Below are positions 7,755-16,235 of a stretch of DNA of 64,000 nt, in pieces. A model generated the notes under the pieces. It was not told the DNA's origin. It made no database searches and saw nothing but the letters and a program-made list of their open reading frames with translations. The stretch lies in assembly GCA_036500605.1 (NCBI GenBank), contig DASYBU010000024.1, positions 116,787 to 180,786 of the forward strand, read 5' to 3'. Source of the stretch: JAFALK01 sp036500605 (GTDB lineage Bacteria; Pseudomonadota; Gammaproteobacteria; Burkholderiales; Burkholderiaceae_C). The position numbers and the translations under genes were made by a program. Positions within the stretch are counted from its first letter, which is position 1. Every line of letters begins with the position of its first letter.

Positions 7755-8819
7755 ATGAGTTCAGCCGCCCCATCCAGGCTGTACCGGCTCGCGCTGGTGG
7801 TGATCGCCCGCGACGAGGCGCCGCGCATCGAGCGGCTGCTGAAGAGCGTGCGCGACCATGTCGACGACATGCTGGTGCTGGACACCGGCTCTATCGACGC
7901 CACGCCCGCGCTTGCGCGTGCGGCAGGTGCGCGCGTGGAGCATTTCCGCTGGTGTGACGATTTCTCCGCGGCGCGCAACCGCGCGCTCGAGCTGGCCTCG
8001 GCCGACTGGCACCTCGTGCTGGATGCCGATGAATGGCTGGAGCAGGGCGCTGAAACGGTGCAAACGCTGCAGGCCTTGCGCTCGCTAACGCCTGAATTCA
8101 TCGGTGTCGTGCAATTGCACGATGCTTTTGATGGCGGCGTCGCCAGCCAATGGCTGAGCCGCGTGCTGCCGGGTTCTGTGCGTTACTCAGGCCGCGTGCA
8201 TGAACAGCCGGTCCAACCGGCTCAGCGCTTGCCGCTCAAGCGTTTGCCGCTGCAAGTCGGCCACGACGGCTATCGAGGCGAGCGGCTCGCTGCCAAGCGC
8301 GGCCGCAACCGCATGCTTCTGCAAGCGATGCTGAAAGAGACGCCCGGCGATGCCTATTCCTGGTATCAGCTTGGCAAGGATCACGCGGTCTACGACGAAG
8401 CGGCCGAAGCCGAGACGGCATTTGCCCATGCCGCGCAACTGATGCACAACCCGCCGCCCTGGTGGCCGGACCTGGTGGCGCGGCGGCTCTACGGCTTGAA
8501 GCAGTTGAAGCTGCATGCGGTGGCGATGGACTTTGCCGAGGCGCAGCTCGCGATCTGCGGCGAATCACCCGACTTCTTCTTCGCCCTCGGCGATCTGCTG
8601 CTGGATCTGGCGGCCGATGACCCCTCGCGTGCTGCTGAACTGTTGCCGATGGCTGAAGAAGCGTGGCGTCGATGTATGGCGTTAGGCGAGCGGCCCGATC
8701 AGATTGGCGCCGTGGCCGGGCGCGGCTCCGTACTCGCCGCTCACAACCTGGCGATCGTTCTCGCCGGCACGGGACGCGAGCTTGAGGCGCAGGAGCTGCG
8801 CCGCGCCTACGGCCTGTAA
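7755..8819 (+). CDS. Family 2 glycosyltransferase with C-terminal helical (TPR-like) region
   Basis: The N-terminal 200 residues form a GT-A glycosyltransferase fold: nucleotide-binding start LALVVIARDE (residues 12-21), LDTGSIDAT (42-50) and the metal-binding VLDADEW (88-94), as in SunS-type enzymes. The C-terminal 150 residues are helical and repeat-like (WYQLGKDHAVYDEAAEAETA). It uses a nucleotide sugar, but donor and acceptor cannot be read from sequence. Its position beside three flagellins and directly behind a sigma-28-driven TPR-like gene suggests flagellin glycosylation. It is probably co-transcribed with that gene (17-base gap). Confidence 0.85.
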   Translation: MSSAAPSRLYRLALVVIARDEAPRIERLLKSVRDHVDDMLVLDTGSIDATPALARAAGARVEHFRWCDDFSAARNRALELASADWHLVLDADEWLEQGAETVQTLQALRSLTPEFIGVVQLHDAFDGGVASQWLSRVLPGSVRYSGRVHEQPVQPAQRLPLKRLPLQVGHDGYRGERLAAKRGRNRMLLQAMLKETPGDAYSWYQLGKDHAVYDEAAEAETAFAHAAQLMHNPPPWWPDLVARRLYGLKQLKLHAVAMDFAEAQLAICGESPDFFFALGDLLLDLAADDPSRAAELLPMAEEAWRRCMALGERPDQIGAVAGRGSVLAAHNLAIVLAGTGRELEAQELRRAYGL

Positions 8820-8972
8820 GGCAAATTCCTACGCGGCGCACAGACAAACCGGGACTCAAGAACGAGAAATGGCCTGATGCCCGGCGGCTTATCCGATCTT
8901 CACAATGCAACGCATGCCGACACGCAAATCAGTCGGCGTCCTACATCAAGTGTGAAGTCAACGGAGCAAGCC

Positions 8973-9296
8973 ATGAACGCCGACCAGATCCTGACCGAGA
9001 TTCGCGAGACCAATCTGTCCTATCTGATGCTGGCCCAAAGCCTGATCCGTGCGGACCGCGAGCAGGCGCTCTACCGCCTGGGCATCTCGGACGACACCGC
9101 CACGCTGCTCTCCACCCTGAGCCCCGCCCAGGTCATGAAGATCGCTTCGGGCAACACCCTGCTGTGCCGCTTCCGCATGGATGACGACCTGGTGTGGGGC
9201 CTGCTGACCAGCCACGGCAAGACCGCCGCGAACGATTCGGTCTCGCGCCTGCACGCCTCGATCTTGATGGCCGGCCGCCATCAAGAAGTGGCTTGA
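8973..9296 (+). CDS. flhD: Flagellar master regulator subunit FlhD
   Basis: The 107-residue product is FlhD, which with FlhC forms the FlhD4C2 activator of class II flagellar promoters. Recognisable segments are the N-terminal EIRETNLSYLMLAQSLIRAD and the central LYRLGIS. The ATG at 8973 is preceded by CGGAG. An upstream in-frame start at 8877 would add 32 residues absent from FlhD proteins and is rejected. flhC follows after an unusually structured 147-base gap. Confidence 0.95.
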   Translation: MNADQILTEIRETNLSYLMLAQSLIRADREQALYRLGISDDTATLLSTLSPAQVMKIASGNTLLCRFRMDDDLVWGLLTSHGKTAANDSVSRLHASILMAGRHQEVA

Positions 9297-9308
9297 ATGT
9301 AGACCCCC

Positions 9309-9378
9309 GGTTGCGCGAGTACGCGCAACCACCCCCCGCGGGGGTGCGGATTCAATCGGGCTCGACCCGATCGAATCC
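9309..9378 (+). other. Three consecutive hairpins between flhD and flhC
   Basis: The intercistronic RNA can form a perfect 9-bp stem (GGTTGCGCG / CGCGCAACC, 9309-9330), a C5-G5 palindrome (about 9333-9344) and a 12-bp stem with one opposed mismatch pair (GGATTC-ATCGGG / CCCGAT-GAATCC, 9348-9378). No T tract follows any of them. They may stabilise or process the flhD-flhC message, or attenuate flhC. Confidence 0.6.
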
Positions 9379-9443
9379 ACCTTGGCGGGGCGCTCGGGAG
9401 CGGCCCAGCGCTGCCCCGCAATGCAGAGATCACGGAGCCCGTC

Positions 9444-9980
9444 ATGAGAAACAAGAGCATCCTCTCCGAAGCACGTCAGATTGAACGTGCCGTTATTCTG
9501 ATCAACCTCGGCGCCCGCCTGCAGGTACTGGAATCAGAGACCGATCTGAGCTATGAGCGCCTGTTGCGTCTGTACAAGGAAGTCTCGGGCAAGTCGCCTT
9601 CGAAGGGCCAACTGCCGTTCTCGACCGACTGGTTCATGACCTGGCAGCCGAACATCCACGCGAGCCTGTTCCTCAATGTGCATGAGTACCTGAACAAGGT
9701 GGCCGAGCTCGACGAGATCGACACCGTGATCAAGGCTTTCCAGCTCTACCGCGAGCAGACGCATGCGCAAGGGCTCGAAGAGCTGCTGTCCGTCACGCGC
9801 GCCTGGCGCCTCGTCAAGTTCGTGGACAACGGCATGCTGACCATGACCAAGTGCAGCAAGTGCGGCGGCTCCTTCGTGACCCATCCGCACGAGATCCCGC
9901 GCCACTACGTGTGCGGCCTGTGCAACCCGCCGGCTCGCGCGGGCAAGGGCCGCGCGACTGGTTCGATCAAGATGCACTGA
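9444..9980 (+). CDS. flhC: Flagellar master regulator subunit FlhC
   Basis: FlhC is the DNA-binding partner of FlhD. The 178-residue protein carries the zinc-binding cysteines of the family (C137, C140, C157, C160 in CSKC...CGLC) and the N-terminal QIERAVILINLGARLQVLE helix. The length is slightly shorter than enteric FlhC (about 190). It would activate the flg, flh and fliA genes elsewhere in the window. Confidence 0.95.
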   Translation: MRNKSILSEARQIERAVILINLGARLQVLESETDLSYERLLRLYKEVSGKSPSKGQLPFSTDWFMTWQPNIHASLFLNVHEYLNKVAELDEIDTVIKAFQLYREQTHAQGLEELLSVTRAWRLVKFVDNGMLTMTKCSKCGGSFVTHPHEIPRHYVCGLCNPPARAGKGRATGSIKMH

Positions 9981-10061
9981 GGCGGTAGAGGCGGTTTCTT
10001 CGCTTCTCCATCCCGCGGCCCTGGCACGTAGACTGCCCGGGCCGCTACTTTTTCAGCCTCC

Positions 10062-10829
10062 ATGCGCTTCCTGCCCTGGCCCTTGCCAGCCTTCCTGACC
10101 TGGGCCGCCGCCTGGCTGCTTTTCATGGCGCTGCGCCCGTTTGGTGATGTGCCGGCCTTGATTCTTGCGGCCGGCGCGGGCGCCGGCTTGGCGCTCTTGC
10201 ACCAGGCGCGCTGGCGCCGTGTGATCGTGGCGTTAGGGTTCCCGGTCTCGGTCCTGACGATGGCCACGGCGATGCCGGCCTGGGGCTGGCTGTTGCCGCT
10301 CTTCCTGCTGGCCCTGGTCTATCCGGCCAGCACCTGGCGCGACGCGCCGCTTTTCCCGACGCCGCAAGGCGCGCTCAGCCGGCTGGCCGAACTGGCACCG
10401 CTGCCCGTTGGCGCGAAGGTGCTCGATTCAGGTTGCGGCCTGGGTCATGGCCTGCGCGAACTTCACCGCGCCTATCCGCATGCGGCGCTGTCCGGCATCG
10501 AATGGAGCCGGCCGCTGGCCTGGCTTTGCCGCTGGCGCTGCCCTTGGGCGCATATCGAACGCGGCGACATGTGGGCGCTCGACTGGAGCGGCTTTGGCAT
10601 GGTCTACCTGTTCCAGCGGCCCGAATCGATGGCCCGAGTGTGGCGCAAAGCCTGCACCGAGATGGCGGCGGCGGCCTGGTTGATCAGCCTTGATTTCGAG
10701 GTCGAAGGACAGGCGCCGCTCGCGCAGATCGAGCTGCCACGCGGGCACAGCCTCTGGATCTACCGGCCGGACAAGCGCCAAAGCGGCGGGCAAAGTGCCA
10801 CGAAAGAAACTGAGTTATCCGCTAGCTAA
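10062..10829 (+). CDS. Membrane-anchored class I SAM-dependent methyltransferase
   Basis: The 255-residue protein has three or four hydrophobic segments in its first 90 residues, then a class I methyltransferase core. Motif I is VLDSGCGLGHG (residues about 120-130), followed by an acidic motif II (SGIEWSRP). The methyl acceptor is unknown. The reading frame continues to a C-terminal charged tail. It lies between flhC and motA, on the same strand, 81 bases after flhC; motA has its own sigma-28 promoter, so functional linkage to motility is uncertain. Confidence 0.75.
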   Translation: MRFLPWPLPAFLTWAAAWLLFMALRPFGDVPALILAAGAGAGLALLHQARWRRVIVALGFPVSVLTMATAMPAWGWLLPLFLLALVYPASTWRDAPLFPTPQGALSRLAELAPLPVGAKVLDSGCGLGHGLRELHRAYPHAALSGIEWSRPLAWLCRWRCPWAHIERGDMWALDWSGFGMVYLFQRPESMARVWRKACTEMAAAAWLISLDFEVEGQAPLAQIELPRGHSLWIYRPDKRQSGGQSATKETELSAS

Positions 10830-10897
10830 TGCTCTGGAATGAGCTAAAGCCAAGGCAAACTCGCGGCTGGCCTTTTGACGGCGACTGGTTTTCCGTC

Positions 10898-10924
10898 TCA
10901 AGACCCCAGGGCTTGCGCCGATAT
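10898..10924 (+). promoter_or_regulatory. Sigma-28 promoter of motA
   Basis: The sequence TCAAGACC, 11 bases, GCCGATAT lies 75-100 bases before motA. The -10 differs from GCCGATAA at one position. Confidence 0.7.
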
Positions 10925-10998
10925 GAAGAGGCGGCCTTCCGAGGCTGCTCTTCCTGGGTGCGGGCGCGCCTGTCCACAGGAGCCAACCAGAGAACTCT

Positions 10999-11856
10999 AT
11001 GTTTGTGATCATCGGCTGGGTCATTGCGATGGCCTGCATCTTCGGCGTCTTCATTGCCCACGGCGGCAATATCGAGGTCATCCTGCACGCGCTGCCTTTC
11101 GAGATGACCACCATCTTCGGAGCCGCCGCCGGCGCCTTCCTGGCCAACAACCAGATGAAGGTCGTCAAGGCCACCATCTCGGGACTGGGTCGCTGCTTCA
11201 AGGGCAGCAAGTACAGCAAGGCCCGCTACATGGAACTGCTGGCGCTGATGTACGACATCCTGCAGAAGGCCCGCAAGGAAGGCCTGATGTCGATTGAAAA
11301 GGATGTGGAGGAGCCGCACAACTCGCCGCTGTTCCAGAAATATCCGAACGTCGGCCATGATCATCACGTCACCGAATTCATCACCGACTACCTGCGCATG
11401 ATGGTGTCGGGCAATCTGAACGCGCATGAGATCGAGTCGCTGATGGACAGCGAGATCGAGACCCACCACCAGGAAGAGCATGCGGCCGTGGCCGCGCTCC
11501 AACGCCTGGCCGGCGGCCTGCCGGCCTTCGGGATCGTGGCGGCCGTGCTGGGCGTGGTGAACACGATGGGCTCGGTGGGCCAACCGCCGGCCGTGCTGGG
11601 CGGCATGATCGGCTCCGCGCTGGTCGGGACCTTCCTGGGCATTCTGCTGGCCTACGGTTTTGCCGAGCCGCTGGCCGGCCTGCTCGAGCAGAAGGTCGAA
11701 GATGGCGGCAAGGAATTCCAGTGCATCAAGACCACCTTGCTGGCCAGCATGCAGGGCTATGCACCGCAGGTGGCGATCGAGTTCGGGCGCAAGGTGCTCT
11801 ATTCCGGCGACCGGCCGACCTTCACCGAGCTGGAATCACACGTCAAGAAGAAGTAA
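10999..11856 (+). CDS. motA: Flagellar motor stator protein MotA
   Basis: MotA is the inner-membrane proton-channel subunit that pushes on FliG. The 285-residue protein has the usual four membrane segments (about residues 1-20, 30-50, 170-190, 200-225) and a large cytoplasmic loop between TM2 and TM3. The TM3/TM4 region PAFGIVAAVLGVVNTM and the cytoplasmic charged region are conserved. motB follows after a 172-base structured gap. Confidence 0.96.
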   Translation: MFVIIGWVIAMACIFGVFIAHGGNIEVILHALPFEMTTIFGAAAGAFLANNQMKVVKATISGLGRCFKGSKYSKARYMELLALMYDILQKARKEGLMSIEKDVEEPHNSPLFQKYPNVGHDHHVTEFITDYLRMMVSGNLNAHEIESLMDSEIETHHQEEHAAVAALQRLAGGLPAFGIVAAVLGVVNTMGSVGQPPAVLGGMIGSALVGTFLGILLAYGFAEPLAGLLEQKVEDGGKEFQCIKTTLLASMQGYAPQVAIEFGRKVLYSGDRPTFTELESHVKKK

Positions 11857-11944
11857 GCCTCCTGTTGTGCTAGGGTGCTAACGCCATGATCACATGCATT
11901 CGCAATTCAAGCCGTTCGCCGGGCCGCTCCCAAGGACGGCTTGA

Positions 11945-11996
11945 GCCGATGTGCGAGCGGGTCGAGCCCGCTCGCATCGGCATCCCCTCGGGGGAT
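11945..11996 (+). other. Hairpins between motA and motB
   Basis: A 15-bp stem with a 2-base bulge (GCCGAT and GCGAGCGGG pairing with CCCGCTCGC and ATCGGC, 11945-11981) is followed at once by a 6-bp stem (ATCCCC / GGGGAT, 11982-11996). No T tract follows. As in flhD-flhC, this looks like an intercistronic RNA structure. Confidence 0.55.
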
Positions 11997-12028
11997 CGGC
12001 TGAGTACTCGCGGACGAGGGGCTGACTG

Positions 12029-12973
12029 ATGGCCGGCGACTCAAAAAAACTCCAGCCCATCATCATCAAGCGGGTGAAAAAGGCCGGCCATGCCACGCAT
12101 GGCGGCGCCTGGAAGATCGCCTACGCCGACTTCGTGACGGCCATGATGGCCTTCTTCCTCCTGATGTGGCTGCTCGGCTCGACCACCGAGGGTGACAAGA
12201 AGGGCATCTCGGACTACTTCTCCAGCCCGCTGAAGGTGGCGATGTTCGGCGGCTCCGGCGCGGGCGACGCTTCGAGCCTGGTGCGTGGCGGCGGCAAGGA
12301 TCTGTCGCGGCAGACCGGCCAGGTCAAGGCCGGCGACATCGAGTCGCCCCGCAAGACCATCAATCTGCGAGCGCTCAAGGAAGAGCAGCGCCGCGCCGAG
12401 AAGGTGCGGCTGCAGCAGATGAAGGACAAGATCCAGAAGATGATCGCCGCCAGCCCGTCGCTGGCCGCGCTGGGCGGGCAGATCAAGCTCGACATGACCG
12501 CCGAGGGCCTGCGCATCCAGATCGTCGACCAGGACAAGCGCCCGATGTTCGACAGTGGCAGCGCGGTGGTGAAGCCCTATATGCGCGAGTTGCTGCAAGA
12601 CCTTGGCGGCGTGCTGGCCGAAGTGCCCAACCGCCTGACGCTGGAAGGCCATACCGACGCCCAGGCCTTTCCGGGCAACCAGCGCGGCTACAGCAACTGG
12701 GAACTCTCGGCCGACCGGGCGAACGCCTCGCGCCGCGAAATGATTGCCGGCGGCCTGCCCGATGGGCGCATGCTGCGGGTGCAAGGCTTGGCGGCCTCGA
12801 AGCTGCTGGATTCGCAAGATCCCAACAATCCGATGAACCGTCGCATTAGCATCATCGTCATGAACCGTGACGCTGAAGACGCGGTCTTGAAGAATTTGCC
12901 CGATGATGAGGAATCTTCCCAGGCTGACGGCGCTGACGCTGCGACAATTCCGGCTTCGGCTCCCAAGCCTTGA
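12029..12973 (+). CDS. motB: Flagellar motor stator protein MotB
   Basis: MotB is the peptidoglycan-anchored stator subunit. The 314-residue protein has a short basic N-terminus, a single membrane helix with the proton-binding aspartate (YADFVTAMMAFFLLMWLLG, D34), and a periplasmic OmpA-like domain (about residues 165-285) with the peptidoglycan-binding LTLEGHTDAQAF and NRRISI segments. An Asp rather than polar Na+ signature fits proton use. Confidence 0.95.
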   Translation: MAGDSKKLQPIIIKRVKKAGHATHGGAWKIAYADFVTAMMAFFLLMWLLGSTTEGDKKGISDYFSSPLKVAMFGGSGAGDASSLVRGGGKDLSRQTGQVKAGDIESPRKTINLRALKEEQRRAEKVRLQQMKDKIQKMIAASPSLAALGGQIKLDMTAEGLRIQIVDQDKRPMFDSGSAVVKPYMRELLQDLGGVLAEVPNRLTLEGHTDAQAFPGNQRGYSNWELSADRANASRREMIAGGLPDGRMLRVQGLAASKLLDSQDPNNPMNRRISIIVMNRDAEDAVLKNLPDDEESSQADGADAATIPASAPKP

Positions 12974-13015
12974 TAACTCAACTTTTGCATTCCGCTTCCT
13001 TGTGAGGAATACGCC

Positions 13016-13408
13016 ATGAGCGCTGATATGAAATTTCTGGTTGTGGACGACTTCTCCACCATGCGCCGCATTGTTCGCGGCCTGCTGAAGGAAATCGGCT
13101 ACAACAATTGCGAAGAAGCCGAAGACGGCGCCGATGCCCTGAACATGTTGCGTCAAGCCAAGTTCGATTTCGTGGTCAGCGATATCAACATGCCGAACAT
13201 GACCGGCTTTGAACTGCTCAAGGCCATCAAGGAAGACCCGACTCTCAAGCACCTGCCGGTGCTGATGGTCACGGCCGAGGCGCGCAAGGAAGACATCGTG
13301 CTGGCGGCCCAGACCGGCGCGGCCGGCTACATCGTCAAGCCTTTCACCAAGGCGACGCTGGAAGAAAAAGTCCAGAAGATCATGCAGAAGCTTGCGGCCG
13401 CGGCCTGA
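13016..13408 (+). CDS. cheY: Chemotaxis response regulator CheY
   Basis: This is a single receiver domain of 130 residues. All key residues are present: acidic pair D11/D12, phospho-acceptor D56 (VVSDINMP), T86 and K108 (YIVKPF). Phosphorylated CheY binds FliM to switch rotation. The start is backed by GAGGAA. cheZ follows 11 bases later. The kinase CheA is not in the window. Confidence 0.97.
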   Translation: MSADMKFLVVDDFSTMRRIVRGLLKEIGYNNCEEAEDGADALNMLRQAKFDFVVSDINMPNMTGFELLKAIKEDPTLKHLPVLMVTAEARKEDIVLAAQTGAAGYIVKPFTKATLEEKVQKIMQKLAAAA

Positions 13409-13419
13409 TCGGAGGCCCC

Positions 13420-14058
13420 ATGCAAGCAGAACAAACCTTCGCCAAGCTGGCGACCGGCGGCGAGTCCTTGACGGTCTCGCCCGAAGTCTTCCAGCAACTG
13501 GGCACGATCACCCGCGTGCTGCATGACACCATGCAGCAACTCGGCGTGATGCCCAAGCTGCAGACCGCCACCGACGGCCTGCCCGACGCGCGCAGCCGCC
13601 TGACCTACATCGCCACGAAGACCGCCGAGGCCGCCAACAAGGTGCTGAACTCGGTCGACCAGGCCAAGGCCGAGCATGCTCACATCTCGGCCGCCACGAA
13701 CGAGATGGCCAAGGCCATCATGGCCGATCCGGTCAAGGCCGTGGCCACCGGTGCGGTGTTCAACTTCGTCAAGGACGTGGAGAAGTCCACCTCCTCGATC
13801 GACCAGCACCTGACCGACATCATGATGGCGCAGGACTTCCATGACCTGACCGGCCAGGTCGTGGCCAAGGTCGTGACGCTGGCCAACGATCTCGAAGACA
13901 GCCTCGTCAAGCTGCTGGTCTCCGTCGTGCCGCCCGAGCAGCGCGAGAAGGTTGACCCGAGCGTGCTGCAAGGCCCGGTGGTCAATCCTGAAGGCCGCAC
14001 CGACGTGGTCTCCAACCAGGGTGAAGTGGACGATCTGCTGGCGAGCTTGGGGTTCTGA
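13420..14058 (+). CDS. cheZ: CheY phosphatase CheZ
   Basis: The 212-residue helical protein has the CheZ active-site motif AQDFHDLTGQVV, with the catalytic D142 and Q146, and the C-terminal CheY-tethering peptide DDLLASLGF (204-212). It dephosphorylates CheY-P. It directly follows cheY, and a non-flagellar block begins after its stop. Confidence 0.96.
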   Translation: MQAEQTFAKLATGGESLTVSPEVFQQLGTITRVLHDTMQQLGVMPKLQTATDGLPDARSRLTYIATKTAEAANKVLNSVDQAKAEHAHISAATNEMAKAIMADPVKAVATGAVFNFVKDVEKSTSSIDQHLTDIMMAQDFHDLTGQVVAKVVTLANDLEDSLVKLLVSVVPPEQREKVDPSVLQGPVVNPEGRTDVVSNQGEVDDLLASLGF

Positions 14059-14088
14059 AGCAATTCAGCCCCCTCGTGTTTTAGTTTT

Positions 14089-14110
14089 GCGGCGCACTCA
14101 GGTGCGCCGC
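14089..14110 (+). terminator. Possible terminator hairpin after cheZ
   Basis: A perfect 9-bp stem (GCGGCGCAC / GTGCGCCGC) with a 4-base loop lies 30 bases past the cheZ stop. Only a weak T-rich tract (AGTTCTT) follows. The loop contains the brnA stop codon, so the hairpin also covers the 3' end of the convergent antitoxin gene. Confidence 0.4.
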
Positions 14111-14400
14111 AGTTCTTCGCGGATGGTCTTTCTGATCACGCTGGCCAAGCTCTCCGCCTGAATGGCCTGTTTGAGCGCCTCGTTGATCAGGGTTTGATAG
14201 CCGCGTTCTCCGGCCTGCGCCTTGAAATGCTCGATCACCGCGCCGTCGAGGTAAATGTTGACGCGCTGCTTGTTGGGCAGCACGGCCGCGTTGGCTCCGC
14301 GCTTGCGCAGCACCAGCTTGCCGGTGGCGATGTCCGCGCGCCGCAGGGGTGCGCTCTCTGCCTCGTCAGCTGAGGTTCTCGCGGTAGATGCCTTGCTCAT
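14098..14400 (-). CDS. brnA: BrnA-type antitoxin
   Basis: The 100-residue protein has the BrnA C-terminal ribbon-helix-helix-like segment (VNIYLDGAVIEHFKAQAGER, GYQTLINEALKQAI). It overlaps the brnT gene by 35 bases and follows it, the usual toxin-then-antitoxin order. BrnA binds and neutralises BrnT and represses the operon. A later internal start is possible because the first 30 residues are variable. Confidence 0.88.
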   Translation of the reverse strand: MSKASTARTSADEAESAPLRRADIATGKLVLRKRGANAAVLPNKQRVNIYLDGAVIEHFKAQAGERGYQTLINEALKQAIQAESLASVIRKTIREELRRT

Positions 14401-14641
14401 GTCGATCTGCTTTGCGCATCGAAATGATGCGAATGTCGTCTTCTGTTTCCGCCGTCACGATGACGACCAGCACACCGTGCAAAGGTCCCAGCGTCACGAA
14501 ACGCTCTTCAGCGTAGGCAAAGCGCAGGTCTTCGAAGGTCACGGTCTCGCCGGACTCGATCACCCACTGTGCGTCGGCCAAGTCGAAACCGTGCTTCTTC
14601 AGATTGCTGGCTTGCTTGGCCGGATCGAAACTGAAGCGCAT
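14366..14641 (-). CDS. brnT: BrnT-type toxin (ribonuclease)
   Basis: BrnT toxins are small RelE-fold ribonucleases. The 91-residue product begins MRFSFDPAKQASNLKKHGFD and contains FEDLRF, ERFVTLG and IRIISMRKADRHE, all typical of the family. The start at 14641 gives the normal family length; a start at 14716 would add 25 residues not seen in BrnT. Direct repeats TACACAC at 14643-14665 just upstream may be the operator. Confidence 0.9.
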   Translation of the reverse strand: MRFSFDPAKQASNLKKHGFDLADAQWVIESGETVTFEDLRFAYAEERFVTLGPLHGVLVVIVTAETEDDIRIISMRKADRHEQGIYRENLS

Positions 14642-14642
14642 G

Positions 14643-14670
14643 TTCAGTGTGTGTATAAACGTGTGTATTG
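14643..14670 (-). promoter_or_regulatory. brnTA promoter/operator region
   Basis: The minus strand has TTGACA followed by two direct TACACAC repeats separated by GTTTA, ending just before brnT. A TTGACA -35 is clear; the -10 is not. The repeats are plausible BrnA-binding sites, by analogy with autoregulated toxin-antitoxin operons. Confidence 0.4.
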
Positions 14671-14750
14671 TCAAGAAGAGGGCCACACGATGATGCGCTT
14701 CAAGTTTCGAGGACACACTCCCACAGTTGTGCCTGGTTGCCGCTAACCGC

Positions 14751-16181
14751 CTACTTCAACGCCGCCAACTCCTGCGTCACCAGCCTGACGATCAGCTTGT
14801 CCAGCGTGTCGACGGAGTAGTTGTTGACGTCATGGACGGTCTCGCGGCCCGGACCGCTTTCAGGACGGCTGGCGTCGGCGTAGGTCAGGAAGACAAAGCG
14901 GCCGCCGGTGTACTGCGCGATCTGGCGTTGGATGTACTCGCCTTGCTTGTCCAGGCCGCTGGCGCCGACGCTGAAGATCTTGATGCCTTTGCCGAGCGCG
15001 GCCATCATGCTTTCGTCGTACTGCGTGCCGCCGTAGTCGAGGTGGGGCGGGGCGTCGGCCAGCAGGATCACCAGGCGGGTGGAGCCTTCGCCGCGCCAGC
15101 TGATGCGTTGCACCGTGTCGGCCAGGGCTTCGTTCATGGCTTCGGGATAGTCGCCGCCGCCATCGGCCTTCAGACCATTGAGTGCGCGCTGGAAGCCGGG
15201 CACGTCGTTGCTGAGGTCATGCGACTTGATCAGGAATTCATCCACGCGGTCGCGGTAGGCCACCAGGCCCAGGCACAGGTCGGGCCGGCTCGGCGCCTGC
15301 GCGATCTTGTTGACGATGGTTTGCAGGCTGCTGCGCAGCTTGTCGATCTCATCGCCCATCGAACCTGTGGCATCGACGAGGAAGACGAGGTCGAGGCGGG
15401 CGCGTGGGTACACGGGCTGCGCGTCGAGGCGGACTTCGACCGCGCTCTTCTGGCCGCGGCGCAGCTGGGTCGAGACCTCCTGACCGCTCTTGCGTACGGT
15501 GATGTCGTAGGTCGCGGCATGGCTCTTGTCGAAGGCATCGGGATGCAGCCAGACGCGGCCGGCCGTGTCGGTGCGCGCCCACATGGATTCGCCGTCGGTG
15601 GCGCGCACGGCCACTTCGGCGTCGGGCACGGCGTGGCCCGCGGCGTTCTTCACTTCGAGCAGATAGCGCTCGCGCACATCGCGCTCACGATGTTCGACCT
15701 GGGTGCGGGCGCGGAAGGCCAGGTACTCGTTGAAGTCGGCGTTGTCGTCGACCACGCCGGCGGTGACGACGGATGAAGCCTGCGGCGACTCCGTGCGTTG
15801 CGGCGCGGGCGTCGGTGAAGCGATGCGCGACTCGGCAGCGACCGCCGCGCGCTCGCTGAGCTTCGCGGCTTCGGCGCGCATGGCGGCAGGGGCCGTGACC
15901 ATCGGCGCTGGTACGGGCAGGGGCGTTGCCACCGGCGCATAGGTCATGGGGATCGACGCACTGTCCGCCGCCACCTGCCCACGGCGATCCCCGGGCACCA
16001 CGCGTGCCTGCACCGGGCGCCGGCAATCGAGCGCGCTCGGGGCATTGAAATTGGGCCGCGTGGGCTCGCCGAGTTGCGGTTCGGGCCAGAGCGGCGTCGT
16101 GCGCCAGGCCTGCGCCGGCAGCACGAGGGACAGGCAGAGCAGGGTGGCGACGGCGCGGCGGATCGGGGTCGGGAAGGGCAT
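14751..16181 (-). CDS. Secreted von Willebrand factor A-domain protein
   Basis: The 476-residue protein starts at the ATG at 16181, preceded by AGGAG, and has a signal peptide (AVATLLCLSLVLPAQA). After a Pro/Ala-rich region (about 30-120), a beta-rich segment precedes a VWA domain (about 260-470) with the MIDAS motif DATGSMGD. VWA domains bind proteins in a metal-dependent manner; the partner is unknown. It is divergent from an ECF sigma/anti-sigma pair with which it shares a 131-base promoter gap, so it may be their target. Confidence 0.8.
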   Translation of the reverse strand: MPFPTPIRRAVATLLCLSLVLPAQAWRTTPLWPEPQLGEPTRPNFNAPSALDCRRPVQARVVPGDRRGQVAADSASIPMTYAPVATPLPVPAPMVTAPAAMRAEAAKLSERAAVAAESRIASPTPAPQRTESPQASSVVTAGVVDDNADFNEYLAFRARTQVEHRERDVRERYLLEVKNAAGHAVPDAEVAVRATDGESMWARTDTAGRVWLHPDAFDKSHAATYDITVRKSGQEVSTQLRRGQKSAVEVRLDAQPVYPRARLDLVFLVDATGSMGDEIDKLRSSLQTIVNKIAQAPSRPDLCLGLVAYRDRVDEFLIKSHDLSNDVPGFQRALNGLKADGGGDYPEAMNEALADTVQRISWRGEGSTRLVILLADAPPHLDYGGTQYDESMMAALGKGIKIFSVGASGLDKQGEYIQRQIAQYTGGRFVFLTYADASRPESGPGRETVHDVNNYSVDTLDKLIVRLVTQELAALK

Positions 16182-16235
16182 GTTCAGCTCCTGTGCTGTG
16201 AAGGGACAGGAGTGATACGGGCGGCCAAGACCGAT

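Noticed and set aside
8877..8972. 32-residue N-terminal extension of FlhD
   Set aside because: A good ribosome binding site and family length support the start at 8973.
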